A stretch of DNA of 42,578 bases from an uncultured Faecalibacterium sp. (GTDB lineage Bacteria; Bacillota; Clostridia; Oscillospirales; Ruminococcaceae): contig CAKSWU010000017.1 in assembly GCA_934513205.1 (NCBI GenBank), forward strand, positions 1-42,578. The letters run 5' to 3'. This document shows, one piece after another, positions 6,980-15,197 of this stretch (the first letter of the stretch is position 1; the number at the start of each line of letters is the position of its first letter). The translations under genes were made by a program, and so were the position numbers. The notes beneath the pieces were generated by a model. The model made no database searches, was not told where the DNA came from, and saw only the letters and a program-made list of their open reading frames with translations.

Positions 6980-8287
6980 ATGAAAAAGATCCGGCAGTTT
7001 TGCGCGGCGCTGGTCTGCGCGGCGCTCTGTCTGCTGCTGACCGGCTGCGACCTTCTGCCCGACGAGCGCATTCAGGTGGAAGAGCTGCTCCGGGCACCCC
7101 GGCTCTCCGGCGATTACGGCGACGTGCAGACCGCCCTGAACGACTGGCTGGAGGAAAGCGCCCAGCTGAAATACCCCATGCAGGGGGAGCTGCTCTCTCC
7201 CTTCCTGCTGCAGGATCTGGACGGCGATGGGCAGCAGGACGCGGCGGTGCTGTACACCACGGCCCGCAGCTCCAACGTCTGCATCGCCATCCTGCAAAAG
7301 GATGCTGCCGGCGTCTGGAAGGTGCATCAGAGCGTGGAGGGCCTGTCCGACACGGTGGAAAGCGTCAGCCTTGCCCGGCTGCAGCCCGGCGGGGCAGCGC
7401 AGCTGGTGGTGGGCTATCTGTCGGCGCAGGGCGACCACTATCTGGCGGTCTACGCCTATGAGAACGAGCAGCTGACCATCATTCTGGAACAGCAGTACCA
7501 GCAGTATCTGGTGGAGAATATCACCGGCGGCGGCAGTCAGGACCTGATCCTGATGTCCACGCTGGAGGACGGCGGTGTGCAGATCGAGCTGCTGACCGTG
7601 GACCGGGAAGGCGCGTTTCAGCAGGTAGCCGTCATGGGCCTGTCCGCCAACCGTTTCTCCGGCTGCGCCTCGGTAGCGGCGGGCATGGGAGCGGACGGCA
7701 GGCACTATCTGGTGCTGGACGGCTGGACCGGCATCTCCGGCAACAATCTGGCATCGGTGCTGCTCTGCTTTGACGAGGAGACCCAGCAGATGGTGCCGGC
7801 GGCGCAGATCAGCACCGAACGGCTGTACAACGCATCCCTGCGCAATGTGCCCACGCTGGTCAGTCAGGATCTGGACGATGACGGCATCGTGGAGATCCCC
7901 ACCCAGCCGGACGAGGCGGGTCTGCTGAACCTCAGCCAGAGCCGCCGCATGGATTTCATCGTCTGGATGGACTACACCAGCCCGGAGCCGGAAAAGAGCT
8001 TTGGTCTGCTGGACGAGGAGACCAACTGCTACATCGAGCTGCCGATGGAGTGGAAGGGCAACCTGAAACTGACCGACAGCGAACAGTACGACGGTGCCGT
8101 GGAGCTGCGCACCGTGGACGAGGATCAGCCGGTGATGACGCTGCGGCTGGCGCGCACCACCTCCAGCTCCAAGGGCTGGGTCCGTCTGGGCGTGGTGGCG
8201 TCCCGTCCGTGGCAGGCAAAACTGGCAGAGGATGTGGAGCTTGACAAGGAATACAGCCTGTCCAAGGCATTGCATCTGCTCAACTGA
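6980..8287 (+). CDS. Lipoprotein with Asp-rich repeat-like motifs
   Basis: Secreted, lipid-anchored protein of 435 residues. The N-terminus is basic (MKKIRQ), then a hydrophobic stretch ends in the lipobox LLTGC with the modifiable C23. The mature part contains two Asp-rich loops, LQDLDGDGQQDAAVLY and SQDLDDDGIVEIP, like the calcium-binding blades of FG-GAP/VCBS proteins, so a propeller-like sensor fold is plausible. I do not recognise a named family. Start ATG 6980 is set by GGGAGGGGCAAGGC just upstream; an earlier in-frame ATG at 6890 precedes the promoter's -10 and is rejected. The response regulator starts 19 nt downstream, so the lipoprotein may be a partner or target of the two-component system. 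Confidence 0.85.
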   Translation: MKKIRQFCAALVCAALCLLLTGCDLLPDERIQVEELLRAPRLSGDYGDVQTALNDWLEESAQLKYPMQGELLSPFLLQDLDGDGQQDAAVLYTTARSSNVCIAILQKDAAGVWKVHQSVEGLSDTVESVSLARLQPGGAAQLVVGYLSAQGDHYLAVYAYENEQLTIILEQQYQQYLVENITGGGSQDLILMSTLEDGGVQIELLTVDREGAFQQVAVMGLSANRFSGCASVAAGMGADGRHYLVLDGWTGISGNNLASVLLCFDEETQQMVPAAQISTERLYNASLRNVPTLVSQDLDDDGIVEIPTQPDEAGLLNLSQSRRMDFIVWMDYTSPEPEKSFGLLDEETNCYIELPMEWKGNLKLTDSEQYDGAVELRTVDEDQPVMTLRLARTTSSSKGWVRLGVVASRPWQAKLAEDVELDKEYSLSKALHLLN

Positions 8288-8306
8288 TAGAACGGAGGAA
8301 CGTTAT

Positions 8307-9014
8307 ATGCTGCGTGTGCTTGTGGTGGAAGACGAAGCCAATATCCGGGAGATGATCGCGCTGAACCTGCGCCTTGCGGGCATGGAGGCGGTGGAAGCCG
8401 AGAGCGCCGAAGCCGCCCTGCCGCTGCTGGAGCAAAAGCCGGGCTGTGACGCCGCCATTCTGGATGTGATGCTGCCGGGCATGAACGGCTTTTCGCTGTG
8501 CGAGACCATCCGCCGCACCGACCAGAAGATCGGCATCATCATCCTCAGCGCCAAAGGACAGGAGCAGGACAAGATCCGGGGCCTGTCCATCGGTGCCGAT
8601 GATTACATGACCAAGCCCTTCAGCGTCAGCGAACTGCTGGCGCGTGTGGAAGCGCTTTGCCGCCGGGTCAGCCGCACCATCGCCCGGGAAGAGAAAGCCG
8701 AAGACCCCTCGTCCGGGATGCTGACCAGCGGGGACTTTGTGCTGGACGAGAACCGCCGCGTGCTGCTGAAGGCCGGTCAGCCCATCGAGCTGACGCAGGT
8801 GGAGTTTCAGATCATGGAACTGTTCTTCCACAACCCCGGCATTGCGCTGGTGCGCGAAAAGATCCTGAAAGGGGTCTGGGGCGAGAACTATTTCGGTGAC
8901 GTGAAGATCGTGGACGTGAACATCCGCCGTCTGCGCATGAAGGTGGAGGACGAGCCCAGCAAACCCGCCCACATCCTCACCGTCTGGGGCTACGGCTACC
9001 GCTGGGAGGAGTAA
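8307..9014 (+). CDS. OmpR/PhoB-family response regulator
   Basis: A 235-residue transcription regulator. The receiver domain shows the acidic pair E8-D9, the phosphoacceptor D53 (ILDVMLPG), S83-A84 (ILSAKG) and K104-P105 (TKPFS). The C-terminal winged helix (LTQVEFQIMELFFHNPG...VDVNIRRLRMKVED...TVWGYGYRWEE) is of the OmpR/PhoB type. Start: ACGGAGGAA lies 6-10 nt before ATG 8307. It is cotranscribed with the lipoprotein and the histidine kinase 176 nt downstream, though a structured repeat separates it from the kinase. Confidence 0.95.
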   Translation: MLRVLVVEDEANIREMIALNLRLAGMEAVEAESAEAALPLLEQKPGCDAAILDVMLPGMNGFSLCETIRRTDQKIGIIILSAKGQEQDKIRGLSIGADDYMTKPFSVSELLARVEALCRRVSRTIAREEKAEDPSSGMLTSGDFVLDENRRVLLKAGQPIELTQVEFQIMELFFHNPGIALVREKILKGVWGENYFGDVKIVDVNIRRLRMKVEDEPSKPAHILTVWGYGYRWEE

Positions 9015-9039
9015 GTCTTTCCCCTGCTGCGGCGGCAGC

Positions 9040-9176
9040 TGCCGTTTGCCGTCCAAGTCCCTTCCTGTGAAAATGGGACAGCGGAGCGTCCGCAGACGCT
9101 CCGCTGTTCCAAAATTAAAAATATTCTTCCGCTGAGATTGTCAGAGCGAAGCGGAGACAATTCGAAATCATTTGAA
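9040..9176 (+). repeat. Dispersed structured element, copy A (family R1)
   Basis: Shares with copies at 15009, 17540 and 35441 a CCCTTC-TGTGAAAA-like entry, a long hairpin and a conserved TTCCGCT...AGAGCGAAGCGGAG block. Hairpin arms are 9075-9090 and 9095-9110 (16 bp, one G-T) with loop CGCA. Then CCGCT (9129-9133) can pair with AGCGG (9150-9154), and ATTGTC (9137-9142) with GACAAT (9156-9161); the two pairings cross, as in an H-type pseudoknot. This copy sits inside the two-component operon, between regulator and kinase. Confidence 0.85.
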
Positions 9177-9190
9177 AGGAGGAGAACGCC

Positions 9191-10615
9191 ATGCGAAGTG
9201 GGATCACGCGCCGCTGGCTGCAGGGCAGCCTGCTCATCACTGTGCTGCTGGTGCTGATGGCAGAAGCCATGTTCCTGTACAACTACACCCGAGGCTATTA
9301 CAACAGCGTCCAGCAGACCATGTACCGGCGCTTTTCCTCCATGTCCGGTCAGCTGAAGATGTACACCGGCGACACCCCCCAGAGCACGGCGCTCACCCGC
9401 AGCGTGGCGCTGCGCCGCATGGTGGAGCAGTTTGCAGACAAGGACAAATACGAGTTCATGCTGCTGGACAGTTACGGCGGGGTCATTGCCTCCTCCAGCG
9501 GCACAAACGCCGAGGGCATCGTCTCCCTCACCGATTTTGACCACGCGCAGGAGGCCGCCGACGGACTGGGCGTGGCAGTCTACCGCACCCAGTCCGGGGA
9601 GATGGTCATGTCGGCCTGCTTTCTGGTGCCCTACGCCGCCGAGGACGTGGCGGCAATGCGTCTGGTGACCAGCCTTTCGCTGGTGGAAAAACAGTTCAAG
9701 AATACCTTTCTGGCAAGTCTGGTCATCGTGGGGGTCATTTTGAGCTTCACGGTCATGTCCGGCGTGTTCTTCATCCGAAGCATCGTGGTGCCGCTGGGAC
9801 AGGTGGAGCGCACCGCTGCCAGCATCGCCCGGGGTGAGCTGGACGTGCGCCTGCCCGTGACCGGCGACCAGCACGATGAAGTGGACCGCCTGCGGGGCAC
9901 CATCAACCAGATGGCAGAGGGACTGGAAGAGACCGAGAAGATGAAGAACGAGTTCATCAGCTCAGTGTCCCATGAGCTGCGCACCCCGCTCACCTCCATC
10001 CGGGGCTGGGTGGAGACCCTGCGCACGCTGGACGACCCCACAGACGAGAACTACCGCAAGGGGCTGGAGATCATCAACAACGAGACCGGGCGTCTGTACA
10101 ACATGGTGGAGGAGCTTCTGGACTTCAGCCGCCTGCAGAACGGACGCATCCAGATGGATTGCAGCCCGCTGGACCTTGTGGCAGAGCTGACCGATGCGGT
10201 GCTCTTCTGCGAGGCGCGCATCCAGCGCGAGGGGCTGGTGCTCCACTACACCGAGCCGGAGGAGATGATCCCGGTCTACGCCGACCCGGACCGTCTGCGG
10301 CAGGTGTTCATCAACATTCTGGACAACGCCATCAAGTATTCCGCCCCCGGTGGACGCATCACGGTCAAGCTGTGGGCAGGGGAGTGCAAGGCGTTTGTGG
10401 AGATCATCGATCAGGGCCGCGGCATCCCCCCGGAGGATCTGGAAAACATCAAGACCAAATTCTACAAGGGCAGCAACGCGGTGCGGGGCAGCGGCATCGG
10501 CCTTGCGCTGGTGGACTCCATCATGGCAGCGCTGGACGGCACGCTGGATATCAAGAGCACACTGGGACGCGGCACCGTGGTCACACTGGGGCTGCCGCTG
10601 TACCACAAGGCGTAA
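9191..10615 (+). CDS. Sensor histidine kinase, membrane-bound
   Basis: A 474-residue kinase. TM1 is at about residues 10-30, an extracytoplasmic sensor segment runs to about 170, and TM2 is at about 172-200. A HAMP linker follows (RSIVVPLGQVERTAASIARG...), then the dimerisation domain with the phosphoacceptor H261 in SSVSHELRTPLTS. The ATPase domain has the N box NILDNAIKYS (about 375), G1 DQGRGIPPE and G2 GSGIGLAL (about 433). Strong site AAAGGAGGAGAACGCC precedes ATG 9191. It should phosphorylate the regulator at 8307. The signal is unknown; organisation resembles ResE/PhoR-type kinases. Confidence 0.95.
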   Translation: MRSGITRRWLQGSLLITVLLVLMAEAMFLYNYTRGYYNSVQQTMYRRFSSMSGQLKMYTGDTPQSTALTRSVALRRMVEQFADKDKYEFMLLDSYGGVIASSSGTNAEGIVSLTDFDHAQEAADGLGVAVYRTQSGEMVMSACFLVPYAAEDVAAMRLVTSLSLVEKQFKNTFLASLVIVGVILSFTVMSGVFFIRSIVVPLGQVERTAASIARGELDVRLPVTGDQHDEVDRLRGTINQMAEGLEETEKMKNEFISSVSHELRTPLTSIRGWVETLRTLDDPTDENYRKGLEIINNETGRLYNMVEELLDFSRLQNGRIQMDCSPLDLVAELTDAVLFCEARIQREGLVLHYTEPEEMIPVYADPDRLRQVFINILDNAIKYSAPGGRITVKLWAGECKAFVEIIDQGRGIPPEDLENIKTKFYKGSNAVRGSGIGLALVDSIMAALDGTLDIKSTLGRGTVVTLGLPLYHKA

Positions 10616-10734
10616 AGATTTTTTTCACAGTTGTGTGGTAGAATAAATTTTGTGCCGGGCAAAACCCCGGACAGAATACAGAAAACAAGCTGCCCTGCCG
10701 CTGCGGCGTGGGCGGCAGAGAGCGGGAGAAACCA

Positions 10735-11682
10735 ATGAATCAACCCAAGCAGGAACGTTTCAAGACCAGCGTAGGCGGGCAGGCGCTGATGGAAGGCATT
10801 ATGATGCGCGGCCCGCAGAAGATCTGCTGCGCGGTGCGCAAGCCGGACGGCACCATCGAGACAAAGATCGACCCGGTAAAAAGCTACGGCGTCTGGAGAA
10901 AGATCCCGCTGGTGCGGGGTGCCATTGCCATGATCGAAAGTCTGATCGTGGGCTACCGCTACATGATGTACTCCGCACAGGTGAGCATGGGCGACGACTA
11001 CGACCCCGCCGAGGAGGAGACCGCCTTTGAAAAATGGGTGGGGGAGCATCTGGGCGAAAAAGCCGAAAATGCGCTGCTGACCGTGGCGGCGGTGCTGGGC
11101 GGTCTGCTGGCGATTCTGCTGTTCACCGTGCTGCCCACCTTCCTTGTGGGGGGCGTGAACCGTCTGGTGCCGCTGGGCCGCTGGGGCAAGGTGGTGCTGG
11201 AAGCGGTGCTCAAGGTCGCCATCTTCCTGACCTATATGGTGGGCATCTCCAAAATGAAGGAGATCCACCGGGTATTCGAGTACCACGGTGCCGAGCACAA
11301 GACCATCGCCTGCTATGAAGCCGGGGACGAGCTGACCGTGGAGAACGTGCGCAAGTACACCCGCTTCCACCCCCGCTGCGGCACCAGCTTCCTCATTCTG
11401 GTGGTCATCGTCAGCGTGTTTTTGTACAGTGTGCTGCCGTGGGGCAGCATCGGTCTGCGGGTGGTGTTCAAGCTGCTTCTGCTGCCGCTGGTCATGGGCA
11501 TCAGCTACGAGCTGCTCAAGTGGTGCGGCCGGTCGGACAACATCGCCACCCGCATCATCCGGCAGCCGGGTATCTGGGTGCAGCACCTGACCGTTTTTGA
11601 ACCGGACGACAGCATGATCGAGGTAGCCATCACGGCGGTAAAGCCCGTGCTGCCCGAGGACCCGGAGGAAGGCAGATGGTAA
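10735..11682 (+). CDS. DUF1385 membrane protein (YqhQ family)
   Basis: A 315-residue protein starting MNQPKQERFKTSVGGQALMEG; GGQALMEGIMMRGP is the DUF1385 signature. Several hydrophobic segments follow (about residues 117-145, 155-175 and 215-260), with a conserved EYHGAEHKTI loop. The biochemical role is not established; in Clostridia and Bacilli the gene often lies next to prmC, as here. Start ATG 10735 follows GCGGGAGAA. The 3' end overlaps the prmC start by 7 nt, so the two are translationally coupled. Upstream TG-G-TAGAAT (10636-10644) may be an extended -10 promoter. Confidence 0.9.
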   Translation: MNQPKQERFKTSVGGQALMEGIMMRGPQKICCAVRKPDGTIETKIDPVKSYGVWRKIPLVRGAIAMIESLIVGYRYMMYSAQVSMGDDYDPAEEETAFEKWVGEHLGEKAENALLTVAAVLGGLLAILLFTVLPTFLVGGVNRLVPLGRWGKVVLEAVLKVAIFLTYMVGISKMKEIHRVFEYHGAEHKTIACYEAGDELTVENVRKYTRFHPRCGTSFLILVVIVSVFLYSVLPWGSIGLRVVFKLLLLPLVMGISYELLKWCGRSDNIATRIIRQPGIWVQHLTVFEPDDSMIEVAITAVKPVLPEDPEEGRW

Positions 11683-12647
11683 TGGAAGCAATGCTCCCCC
11701 GCGCAGCGGTGCGGGAGGTGGAGCAGCGGCTGACCGCTGCCGGCTGCCCGGACGCGGATTTTGACGCCCGGGAGCTGTTCCGGCTGGCAACGCGCCGGGA
11801 CGTGCGGCTTTGCGACCGCCCGCTGACCGCAGAGCAGGCGCAGGCGCTGGAAGCTCTCTGCGTCCGCCGCGCTGCCCGGGAGCCGTTGCAATACCTCTGC
11901 GGCAGCTGGAGCTTTTTAGATTTTGAGCTGGCGGTGGGGCCGGGGGTGCTGTGCCCCCGGGCGGACACCGAGGTGGTGGCACAGGCTGCCGCCGAGACCC
12001 TTGCGGGCATCGCAGCGCCCCGGGTGCTGGACCTGTGCGCCGGAACCGGCTGCCTGGGGCTGGGGGTCAAGCGCTTTTGCCCCACGGCACAGGTGACCTG
12101 TGTGGAAAAAAGCCCCGAGGCTTTTGCCTATCTGGAAAAGAACTGCCGCTGCGCGCTGGCAGGGCAGGGCGGCCCGACCGAAAATGTGCTGGAGCCAACC
12201 GCCTTTGAGCGGGCGCAGACCCCGGCCTTGGACTGGGGCCCGGCACTGAATGCCCTGCGGGCAGGCAAAAAGCCTGCCTACACGGTGCAGCCGGTGCAGG
12301 GAGACCTGTTCACTTACTGGGAAACCCTGCCGGAGGGGCAGCTGGACCTGATCGTGTCCAACCCGCCCTACCTGACCACCGCCGAGATGGAGCAGCTGCA
12401 GCCGGAGGTGGCGCAGGAGCCTGCCATGGCGCTGGAGGCCGGGGAGGACGGCCTTGTGTTCTACCGGGCGCTGGCGCAGCACTACAAAAACGCGCTGTGC
12501 CCCGGCGGGGCGCTGGTATTGGAGATCGGCTGGCAGCAGCGAAAAGCCGTAACTGCCCTGCTGGCGGAGAACGGCTGGACGGACATCCGCTGCATCCAGG
12601 ACTTTGGCGGCAACGACCGCTGTGTGATCGCCCATCGCCCAAAATAA
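11676..12647 (+). CDS. prmC: Peptide chain release factor N5-glutamine methyltransferase PrmC
   Basis: Methylates the GGQ glutamine of release factors RF1 and RF2. An N-terminal helical domain ends with REPLQYLCGSWSF, and the SAM-binding motif VLDLCAGTGCLGL and catalytic NPPY (residues 229-232) follow. Between them lies an insertion of about 35 residues (from PTENVLEPTAF to GKKPAYTVQPVQG) not seen in the shortest family members; the total of 323 residues is longer than the usual 280. Two starts are possible, ATG 11676 and ATG 11682; GGAGGAAGG serves both. The insertion is in frame and flanked by intact motifs. Confidence 0.94.
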   Translation: MVMEAMLPRAAVREVEQRLTAAGCPDADFDARELFRLATRRDVRLCDRPLTAEQAQALEALCVRRAAREPLQYLCGSWSFLDFELAVGPGVLCPRADTEVVAQAAAETLAGIAAPRVLDLCAGTGCLGLGVKRFCPTAQVTCVEKSPEAFAYLEKNCRCALAGQGGPTENVLEPTAFERAQTPALDWGPALNALRAGKKPAYTVQPVQGDLFTYWETLPEGQLDLIVSNPPYLTTAEMEQLQPEVAQEPAMALEAGEDGLVFYRALAQHYKNALCPGGALVLEIGWQQRKAVTALLAENGWTDIRCIQDFGGNDRCVIAHRPK

Positions 12648-12672
12648 AATGGAAAAAACAAACAACTTCTTG

Positions 12673-12700
12673 TTGTAAATTCTGGAATTTGTGTTATACT
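12673..12700 (+). promoter_or_regulatory. recA promoter
   Basis: TTGTAA (12673-12678), 16 bp, TATACT (12695-12700), with a second TATACT directly after it. I looked for a Gram-positive LexA box of the GAAC-N4-GTTC kind near it and did not see one, so SOS control is not evident. Confidence 0.65.
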
Positions 12701-12761
12701 ATACTGGAAGGTATGATACAGCCCGCTCCGGCGGGCAGAAACAAAAAAGGAGCAGCACGCT

Positions 12762-13940
12762 ATGGCAAAGAATCAAAACAATCCCGTTGCCCCGGCAACC
12801 AAAAAGACCGAGCCGGAAGCAAAGAAGGACGCGCTGGCTACGGCACTGGCCCAGATCGAAAAGCAGTTCGGCAAGGGTGCCGTGATGAAGCTGGGCGACA
12901 ACGCCTCCATGCAGGTGGACGCCATTTCCACCGGCAGTCTGGGGCTGGATCTGGCGCTGGGCGTGGGCGGTGTGCCGCGCGGCCGCATCATCGAGGTGTA
13001 CGGCCCGGAATCCAGCGGTAAGACCACGCTGGCACTGCACATCCTTGCCGAGGCCCAGAAGAAGGGCGGCGAGGTGGCCTTTATCGACGTGGAGCACGCA
13101 CTGGACCCCACCTATGCCGAGGCGCTGGGTGTGGACATCAACAACCTGCTGGTCAGCCAGCCGGACACCGGTGAGCAGGCCATGGAGATCTGCGAGGCGC
13201 TGGTGCGCTCCGGTGCCATTGACGCCATCGTGGTGGACTCGGTGGCCGCCATGGTGCCCCGGGCCGAGATCGAGGGCGAGATGGGCGACAGTCATGTGGG
13301 CCTGCAGGCCCGCCTGATGAGTCAGGCCATGCGTAAGCTGACCAGCGTCATCGGCAAGACCAACACGGTCTGCGTATTCATCAACCAGCTGCGCGAGAAG
13401 GTGGGCGTCATGTACGGCAACCCGGAGGTCACCACCGGCGGCCGCGCCCTGAAGTACTACGCCTCGGTGCGCATCGACATCCGCCGGGTGGAGGGCCTGA
13501 AGGACTCCTCCGGTCAGTTCATCGGCAACCACACCCGCGCCAAGATCGTCAAGAACAAGGTGGCTCCGCCGTTCCGCGAGGCCGAGTTCGACATCATGTT
13601 CGGCGAGGGCATCTCCAAGATGAGCGAGCTCATCGACGTGGGCGTCAAGCTGGGCATCGTGCAGAAGAGCGGCGCATGGTTCAACTACGGCGATATCCGT
13701 CTGGGTCAGGGCCGCGACAACGCAAAGCAGTTCCTGAAGGATAACCCCGAGATCGCCAATGACATCGAGGGCCAGATCCGCGCCAATGCAGACAAGCTCT
13801 ATGTTTCCCGCCGGCCGGTCGGCAAAAATGCTTCCGCCAGGGCCGAGGACAAGGCTGAGTCTGCCGAGGCCAAGGAGCCGGTGGTCAAGGCTCCTGCCCG
13901 CAGCAGCGAGAGCGAGCTGGATATCATGGTGGAGGACTAA
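12762..13940 (+). CDS. recA: Recombinase RecA
   Basis: Forms the ATP-dependent filament that pairs homologous DNA and triggers LexA cleavage. Walker A GPESSGKT is at residues 81-88, the Walker B strand is IDAIVVDSVAAM, and the L2/DNA-binding region has FINQLREKVGVMYGNPE. A charged and alanine-rich N-terminal extension of about 20 residues (PATKKTEPEAKK) and an acidic C-terminal tail (ESELDIMVED) bring it to 392 residues. AAAAAGGAG lies before ATG 12762. Its TAA is directly followed by the recX ATG. Confidence 0.98.
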   Translation: MAKNQNNPVAPATKKTEPEAKKDALATALAQIEKQFGKGAVMKLGDNASMQVDAISTGSLGLDLALGVGGVPRGRIIEVYGPESSGKTTLALHILAEAQKKGGEVAFIDVEHALDPTYAEALGVDINNLLVSQPDTGEQAMEICEALVRSGAIDAIVVDSVAAMVPRAEIEGEMGDSHVGLQARLMSQAMRKLTSVIGKTNTVCVFINQLREKVGVMYGNPEVTTGGRALKYYASVRIDIRRVEGLKDSSGQFIGNHTRAKIVKNKVAPPFREAEFDIMFGEGISKMSELIDVGVKLGIVQKSGAWFNYGDIRLGQGRDNAKQFLKDNPEIANDIEGQIRANADKLYVSRRPVGKNASARAEDKAESAEAKEPVVKAPARSSESELDIMVED

Positions 13941-14453
13941 ATGTCCTTTTACAAAAAACGCCGTCCCTGCCCGGAGGAGGAAAAGTGCGCCGACCCCGCC
14001 AAGGCCCGCACCCGGGCGCTGGACACGCTTGCTGCCCGGGAGATGACCAGCACCCAGCTGTATGAGCGGCTGTGCGTGCGCTTTACCCCGCAGGCGGCGG
14101 CGCAGGCCGTGGCAGAAATGGTGCAGCTGGACTACGTCAACGACGACCGCTACGCCGAGGCGCGGGCCCACAGTCTGTTGATGGCCCGCAAGAGCCGCCG
14201 TGCTGCCGCGCAGGATCTGCGGCAGAAGGGGCTGAACGGTCAGCAGGTCCAGCAGGCGCTGGAAAGCGTTTACACCCCGGACGAGGACGGCGAAAACCCG
14301 GAGCTGGAAGCCGCTGCCGTGCTGGTGAACAGCCGGTATCGCGGCAAACTGGCGGCAGGCCGCCGGGACCTTGTGGTGGCGGCTCTCATGCGCCGGGGCT
14401 TTGCCTACTCCGTTATTAAAGAGGCCATCCGCAGGGTGGAGGAGGAAGGGTAG
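13941..14453 (+). CDS. recX: Regulatory protein RecX
   Basis: RecX binds RecA filaments and moderates their activity. The 170 residues hold the three-helix repeats of the family: AREMTSTQLYERLC, then LDYVNDDRYAEARAHSLL...RRAAAQDLRQKGL, and a third repeat ending YSVIKEAIRRVEEE. The start codon immediately follows the recA stop; its ribosome site, GGAGG, is inside the end of recA. This tight coupling fits a RecA antagonist. Confidence 0.93.
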   Translation: MSFYKKRRPCPEEEKCADPAKARTRALDTLAAREMTSTQLYERLCVRFTPQAAAQAVAEMVQLDYVNDDRYAEARAHSLLMARKSRRAAAQDLRQKGLNGQQVQQALESVYTPDEDGENPELEAAAVLVNSRYRGKLAAGRRDLVVAALMRRGFAYSVIKEAIRRVEEEG

Positions 14454-14472
14454 AGGCAGTAGACGGGAGATG

Positions 14473-14854
14473 TTCTCTTTTGACACCAAAAGAGAACCGG
14501 AAAAGTGCATTGCGCTCTGCGGGGTGACTTTCTGCTTGTTTTCAGCGTGCAAAGACGCTCCGCTGGGCCAGAGGTAGGGAGGGGTGTTCCGATTCCCCCC
14601 TCCCTACCTCTGGACTCCACCCACCCCGCAACGCAACAACTGCGACCGCCGCCAGCGGTGGAAACAGGGAGCAGTTGTTGGGGCAGCGGCCAGCAAGACG
14701 CGAGTGCCGCCCAAGGCACGAAGCGGATGCTGGGTGCCGCAACCCGTCGTCAAGGGCTGCACGCCCTTGGCGATCCTAAAGAAGTGGGCAACACCGGAAA
14801 AAACTGAAGATTCACGCCTGTTCGGCGTGAAGATCTTTTAACCGTTTTTTCCGG
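14473..14854 (+). other. Run of six hairpins; possible structured RNA
   Basis: The recX-rimO gap has no convincing gene. Six inverted repeats follow one another: 14473-14482/14487-14496; 14568-14584/14597-14613 (17 bp perfect); 14634-14643/14671-14680; a nested pair 14690-14695/14728-14733 with 14704-14708/14715-14719; 14751-14756/14764-14769; and 14794-14804/14844-14854 enclosing 14811-14818/14824-14831. It could be one multi-stem RNA or a cluster of REP-like palindromes. No known RNA signature (tmRNA, RNase P, SRP) was recognised. Confidence 0.5.
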
Positions 14855-14874
14855 CTCCGCCGATTTATAGCCCC

Positions 14875-14965
14875 TCAGTCGCTGCGCGACAGATTCCCCT
14901 TTTTGTCACCTGCGGTGACATCTTCCCCCGGCCGGGGGAAGTCGGCCCTCTCGGGGGAGCAAGCG
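14875..14965 (-). repeat. Palindromic repeat, family R3, copy 1
   Basis: Read on the minus strand this gives CTTCCCCCGG-CGGGGGAAG, then GTCACCGCAGGTGAC, then a GACTGAGGGG end. The same plan (CTTCCCCCGG hairpin, a second small hairpin, GATGAGGG end) recurs on the plus strand at about 36821-36874. Such short G/C-rich palindromes are common between genes in this bacterial group. Confidence 0.65.
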
Positions 14966-15008
14966 CTCGCCCGCAGCGCCATGCTTTCACAGAAAGCGGC
15001 GCTGCAAA

Positions 15009-15145
15009 TGCCGTTTTCCGTTACGACCCCATCCGTGAAAATGGGGTTCAGAAACGCCCGCGGGCGTTTCTGAACCCCGAAATTTAAAATAATTCTTCCG
15101 CTGATGATGCGCAAAGCGAACGCGGAGCGCATTTTAAATCCTTAA
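15009..15145 (+). repeat. Dispersed structured element, copy B (family R1)
   Basis: Hairpin arms 15043-15058 and 15063-15078 match perfectly over 16 bp with loop CGCG. Then CCGC (15098-15101) can pair with GCGG (15122-15125), and ATGCGC (15107-15112) with GCGCAT (15127-15132), crossing. ATTTAAAAT (about 15082-15090) and ATTTTAAAT close the outside as a further 9-bp stem. It ends about 50 bp before rimO and may lie in its 5' leader. The 5' part TTTCACAGAAAG near 14986 is shared with copy D. Confidence 0.85.
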
Positions 15146-15197
15146 ATCGTAAAAATTCAAAAGCATCCCTCAAAAGAGAAAGAGAGTATCATCCCGT

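Noticed and set aside
12640..12761. LexA (SOS) box before recA
   Set aside because: No GAAC-N4-GTTC-like palindrome found near the promoter.
14505..14841. Small plus-strand frames in the recX-rimO gap
   Set aside because: They run through perfect hairpins, lack ribosome sites and show no family resemblance; the stretch is better read as structured DNA or RNA.
14454..15197. tmRNA, RNase P, SRP or 6S RNA in the recX-rimO gap
   Set aside because: None of the conserved core sequences of those RNAs was recognised.
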